This document shows positions 63,490 to 64,000 of a stretch of 64,000 bases of DNA, one piece after another. Source of the stretch: Heloderma charlesbogerti (Eukaryota > Chordata > Lepidosauria > Squamata > Helodermatidae); the NCBI GenBank assembly GCA_026122225.1, contig JANEZZ010001412.1, positions 372,001 through 436,000 on the forward strand, written 5' to 3'. Each line of letters starts with the position of its first letter. Positions within the stretch are counted from its first letter, which is position 1. The translations under genes and the position numbers were made by a program. Below the pieces are notes generated by a model. The model saw only the letters and a program-made list of their open reading frames with translations. It was not told where the DNA came from and made no database searches.

Positions 63490-64000
63490 AAAGAGCTGGG
63501 TGTGTTTAGCTTGAAAAAGAGAAGATGAAGGGGAAAGAACATAGGTGGCTTTATATGTCTGCAGGGCTGTGTCATGCAGACATGGTCACCACACCTAAAA
63601 AAAGATATTGTAGAGCTGGAAAAGGTGCAGAAAAGGGCAACGAAAATGATCAGGGGGCTGGAGCATCTCCCTTATGAGGAAAGGTAATCATTCAAGCTAA
63701 ACAGTCCCAGCAGCTGGGATTGTTTAGCTTGGAAAAAAGGAGGGTAAGGGGAGACATGATAGAGGTCTACAAAAGTATGCATGGTGTGGAGAATGTGGAT
63801 AGAGACGTTTTTCTCCCTCTCTCAAAATACTGGAACCAGGGGTCATCCCATGAAGCTGATTGGTGGGAGATTCAGGACAGATAAAAGGAAGGACGTCTTC
63901 ACACAGCACATAGTTAAATGATGGAATTCGCTACTGCAGGATGTAGTGATGGCCACCAGTTTGGATGGCTTTAAAAGGGGGGTGGACAAATTCCTGGAGG
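63490..64000 (+). repeat. L3/CR1-like LINE, runs off the window end
   Basis: AGATATTGTAGAGCTGGAAA, AGGGCAACGAAAATGATCAG, GGAGACATGATAGAGGTCTA and CATGAAGCTGATTGGTGGGA follow the family order seen at 34625-34920. Near 63692-63731 an extra inverted piece (AAGCTAAACAGTCCCAGCAG, mirrored by GGATTGTTTAGCTT) makes a small local palindrome. Confidence 0.8.

Overview
The window looks like squamate reptile (probably lizard) nuclear DNA. The main evidence is the repeats: several copies of a tRNA-headed SINE of the Sauria type, a second tRNA-like SINE family, 5S-rRNA-headed SINEs, L2-like, L3-like and CR1 LINEs, a Tc1 transposon remnant and hundreds of base pairs of short foldback elements. The species cannot be named from sequence alone.

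The protein-coding content that I can support is a small cluster of Vent-class homeobox genes. Gene 1 (+ strand, exons 250-500 and 1859-2185, first exon before the window) is a VENTX homologue. Gene 2 (+ strand, exons 20745-20962 and 28724-29086, candidate exon 1 at 19881-20128 behind a TATA box in a CpG-rich block) is a divergent paralogue with the same intron at homeodomain codons 44/45, the same phase-1 start of exon 2 and the diagnostic Thr at homeodomain position 47. A third Vent-like homeobox exon lies on the - strand at about 39692-39993. It keeps the splice donor after homeodomain residue 44 but is frameshifted and has no visible recognition-helix exon, so it is probably a pseudogene.

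Layout: 1-2.4 kb gene 1; 2.4-19.5 kb repeat-strewn intergenic DNA; 19.6-29.2 kb gene 2, whose 7.8 kb second intron is packed with MITEs, SINEs and an L2-like tail; 29.3-33.1 kb a pair of inverted copies of a roughly 285 bp retroposed repeat; 33.5-37.7 kb a three-level nest of LINEs; 38.7-39.3 kb a Tc1 3' half; 39.7-40.0 kb the homeobox remnant; 40.8-44.6 kb a nearly complete L2-like LINE on the - strand; 44.6-64 kb gene-free DNA with SINEs, MITEs, a CR1 fragment, an unusual palindrome cluster (62.3-62.6 kb) and L3-like fragments, the last running off the window end.

Vent-family factors are homeodomain transcription factors of ventral mesoderm patterning and pluripotency control (known from Xenopus and human). 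The two intact-looking genes lie in the same orientation, as expected for tandem duplicates; the third is inverted. No bacterial-type features, CRISPR arrays, rRNA genes or intact tRNA genes were seen.
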